From: Mesaphorura yosii
Taxonomy: Eukaryota; Arthropoda; Collembola; Poduromorpha; Tullbergiidae
Assembly (NCBI GenBank): GCA_009869945.1
Contig: WIXG01000002.1
Location: 62,001-126,000 of the forward strand
Reading direction: 5' to 3'
Length of the DNA stretch: 64,000 nucleotides
Made by a program: the position numbers and the translations under genes. Shown piece by piece: positions 61,001 to 64,000 of this stretch (position 1 is its first letter; each line of letters opens with the position of its first letter). The notes under the pieces were generated by a model. That model made no database searches, was not told the DNA's origin, and worked only from the letters and a program-made list of their open reading frames with translations.

Positions 61001-64000
61001 ACGTGCGTGCGTGCAATCCAGCCAGCCAACCCAATCGCAATCGCTTGCTTTTGCCATTTTCTCTTCTCAACTCAACACAACTTTTCATTCTGTACAATGC
61101 CACTCATTGCCTCTTCTGCTCACAACTTTTCTGCTGTATTGCCATTTCGTCCGTTGTTCAACAGCAAGTTTCTGAAAGTATTTTCTCCTGTCAGACAGTA
61201 CAAAGCAAATAACACAAGAACCTGTTCTTGTTCCAAGATCTCTCATTTCTGCTTCCCCTTCATTTTTTATCCCTGTGAACTTATTTCATATAATTCATAC
61301 GCACATGATTTAAGAAACTAAGACATTCCGCCGTGCTCCTCCGTAAAAAGTAGAAATCAGAGACCGAAATGCGAGTTTCTTCCCGAGCTGAAAGAAATTT
61401 TCCTGCTAAGCAGATTTCCGAGCCATGCATGGATTAGCCTGCCATTACACATAGAGCTGGAGCGTGTCTCCATTTTTATTCACTGCTATGCCCCCGGTTT
61501 TGTTTCGCAACTTTGCCCTGGAAGATTCTACTCGGGAAAAGTTTGCAGTCGAATGTCGACGACGGAAGAATGAAAAAGTTTCCAATGTTTTCAAACCTGT
61601 CACTTTTTTCTTTATTCGCCCGCTCGTCGCATAGCGAGGAAGAAAGGCAGTTCATGTTTCATCTTTTGTTATAGCATCATGATGTCATATGAAATGGATA
61701 TCATTTATCTTTGTACGTGAAACGTACATTGTTTTCACGTGTGTATTGTCTTACCTTGCCTCGCGACGACACGCACACGCAGCACGCGTACACGATGTAA
61801 AAAGGATTTCAGCATCCACCAGAGAAATGGATGATCATCAATTACAAGGTGGAAGTTGCGATGGGATGTGATGAGTCTGATCGATGAAAGCAATTCGATT
61901 CTGTCGCCGTGTCTCGTGCCACCGAAACTACTTCTTTTGCTTCGCAGCAGCAATTTTCTGGATGGATTGGAAGTGGAAGCCAGGCGATGTTTGTCCATAT
62001 TTTCTAATTCCTCATTTGGCATCATGTTGACACCATAAATCAGTCCCAGAACTTATTATGAAGAATAATGAGCAGGGAACTAATAAAAGCATTGTGGAAA
62101 TACTCTGAACCGTGATTTTCGGCACTCATCACGACTTAGTGCAATTCCGTGACGGTGCGGTGCAGTGAGAGCAAGGAAACGGCCATTGTGAGAGCAAAAG
62201 ATAAATAAGCGTGAAACAAAATAGGGGAAAAGTGAATTCCCAAGGCACGTAATTTTTCAATGATGGATTCAATCATCAGTGTTCGGAACACTGATGCAGG
62301 AGCAGGACAGGATCGTAATATATTGTCGCTTCTTGCTGTGCGTGTGTGCTGACTGCCCATGTTGGGGAGCAGACTTTTATTAATAGCCATGGCTTAAAGT
62401 AAGAGTGGACAATAATCTCAATCTTGTTAAACTCGGTCGGCTACTCCTCACTTCATGATGAAAGAATAGCAGAGCACTCTGCGAATAGAGCGTGCTGACC
62501 CGTCATTCATTGCGGATAACGAATGCAAATATTTTATCGCCTCCTTTCTTTTCTCCAGACCACATTCATAATTCGCATCATAAATCATGCTCCGTTTAAT
62601 GAAGATACGGCATTCGCTTTATAATCATCGTGCCAAGAATTTTTTTGACTGATTTTCCTCATACTAGAAATAGGAGAAAGGAAAAAAGGTTACCAGACTT
62701 GTGACTTGCTAACTTTCTCTAATAACTGCCTGCATAACTGCATTCAGCGATTCGGTGCACGAAGCGTGCGATTTTCGTCCTATTCAGTCACTCGCTATTC
62801 GCATTCCAAGTTTTAACTCTCTTGTAAACTGACACTTTGTTAATTAATGACTTTTGCCCGCTTCCGATGAAAGGCCAGAATTTTTATCTGAGACTGGAAG
62901 GATTTGTATACAAAAGATTCTACTGAGCCAGGGAAACTATTCCGAGAATGTTTAGTGCACATGAATGAACTTTCCAGTCTTCTAGACTCTATCTACTGTA
63001 TTCTTCTGGTGTTCTGGTCGATAGTCGGCAACAAAGTTTATTCGAGTTGTCGGCATTCGCGCGAAGCTGGCGAAGCATTTTAATTGCTACCCTATCCAAA
63101 AGCGTCAGCAGTTAATAGCATTTAAATAAATAATCAGTTGTAATTACGGGTTACGATTAGCATCGGTGCTCGGATAGACTGAAATTGGATTTGGCTGCCA
63201 GCTAATCTCTTCATTTTGTATGCTAAACTGCTCCCATTTGAATGACCCTCTGTATAATCCAACGCATTAAAATGTGTCGGGATTGTTTCGTTCGTGTCAC
63301 CTCACCTCGACATGGCGGTAACCGTAAGACAACAGTTTCGTCCTTTGTTCCTTGTAATGGCTCGGCTCAAGTTGTGCCCGCTCAGGAAAGTGCTGAGAGA
63401 AATTGGAGAATGGCTCAATTGAAAACACAAATAGTCTCGGTCTCTTCTCTGTCTCAGGTTATCTCGTGTAGTCGGTATTATTATTGTTTTGTAACTGTGA
63501 CTGTAGGCTGAATGTGTAGTGCAGTCGGTCGGTCCTTCGACTTGCTCGTCGGCGTAATTGTAATGAAGAGGATGGCCTCCTTGGGGAATTGGATTTGACT
63601 CACTTCCAAATTTAATGTATGGTGAAATAAGTAGAAAAGTCTAATCAAATCCTCTGCTTTGCCTTACCTTACCGTGCTTTGCAGCCTGGTGAAAGTGAAG
63701 GCAAGATAGGAAGATTTCGGGTTCAGGAAAAGGTGAAAGTGAAAGTCGGCCTGGTTTTTCTTCCTTTTATGTCGTGGTTCGTGTAAATCACCTTCCACGG
63801 GGTGAATGCTTTTTCTTACTTACGTAGCCTGACTCCCCGGGTTATTCAAGAGAAATCACAGAAATTGAACTGAACAAAGCAAGACAAGGCCCGGTAGAAG
63901 GAAGCGGACTCGTTAAGTGTTTGTGTAAATTTGCACGGTAATAAAGTAATGAGAATAAAGGACAACGAGGAAGTAAAAGTAAAGGAGAACTGAAGTTCTG
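49083..64000 (+). other. Second intron of the large-intron gene, running off the window
   Basis: No downstream exon recognised. The only supported gene inside is VMO1-like at 54032-54671 on the other strand. The longest other open frame (53135-52623, minus, 170 codons) does not resemble protein. The last 20 kb of the window is otherwise without features I can support. Confidence 0.4.
54032..54671 (-). CDS. Vitelline membrane outer layer protein 1 homologue (VMO1-like), nested in an intron
   Basis: Two exons (54671-54146, 54087-54032) encode 193 residues. There is a clear signal peptide (MKLIALVVFTALQAVPLHSE). The mature protein has the three-fold repeat of the VMO-I beta-prism: TWGTWRDWEYCP, SWGQWRNSYRC and RWGDWGQAVHC. 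These alternate with GFQLKVE, GFQLRVE and GIQTRVQ strands and with DDTSLNGIKLYC, DETATNNARFYC and DDTALNSINLECC. The last motif lies on exon 2, which confirms the splice. Cys are paired as in the family. In birds the protein is a component of the egg vitelline outer layer; in arthropods homologues are secreted and of uncertain role. It lies antisense in the large second intron of the gene starting at 35687. AATAAA (minus) at 53974-53969. Confidence 0.93.

Overview
The window is eukaryotic and looks like an arthropod nuclear genome. Genes are split by short GT-AG introns (mostly 41-100 nt), the products are animal ones (AMPA-type glutamate receptor, FRMD8, TRIP13, p31comet, PGAP2, VMO1), and promoters are TATA/Inr-like. 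A springtail or similar compact-intron arthropod fits, but the sequence alone does not prove it. There are no operons, CRISPR arrays or rRNA genes, and no intact tRNA gene was found. All spliced models were built by hand; exon phases were checked and are consistent unless stated.

Layout. 0-4.4 kb: the 3' end of an AMPA-type receptor gene converging on an F-box gene. 4.9-15.4 kb: a split ABCA-transporter locus. An N-terminal half (TMD1+NBD1) and a frameshifted C-terminal half (NBD2) are separated by a tiny CS-alpha-beta (defensin-like) peptide gene and an intronless zinc-ribbon-like gene I cannot name. 16.5-24.6 kb: dense housekeeping genes, namely FRMD8, p31comet (MAD2L1BP), mitochondrial RBFA, APRT and an RMP24/C18orf21-like RNase MRP protein. 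24.8-25.5 kb: a Helitron-like 3' end and a strong palindrome. 25.7-29.7 kb: two tandem carboxypeptidase Q (M28) paralogues. 30.1-35.0 kb: PGAP2, TRIP13/Pch2 and TSR3. 35.7-64 kb: the first two exons of a gene with very large introns (first intron 13 kb, second longer than 14.9 kb). A VMO1-like secreted protein gene lies on the opposite strand inside the second intron.

Functional themes. TRIP13 and its adaptor p31comet, which work as one HORMA-remodelling machine, lie about 11.5 kb apart. Three genes concern ribosome or RNA processing (RBFA, RMP24-like, TSR3). Several neighbours are head-to-head (p31comet/RBFA, TSR3/long gene) or tail-to-tail with 3' signals close together or crossing (RBFA/APRT, TRIP13/TSR3). 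The most novel-looking items are the defensin-like gene, the unnamed zinc-ribbon protein, the decayed ABCA pair, and the receptor with an altered M3 gate motif.
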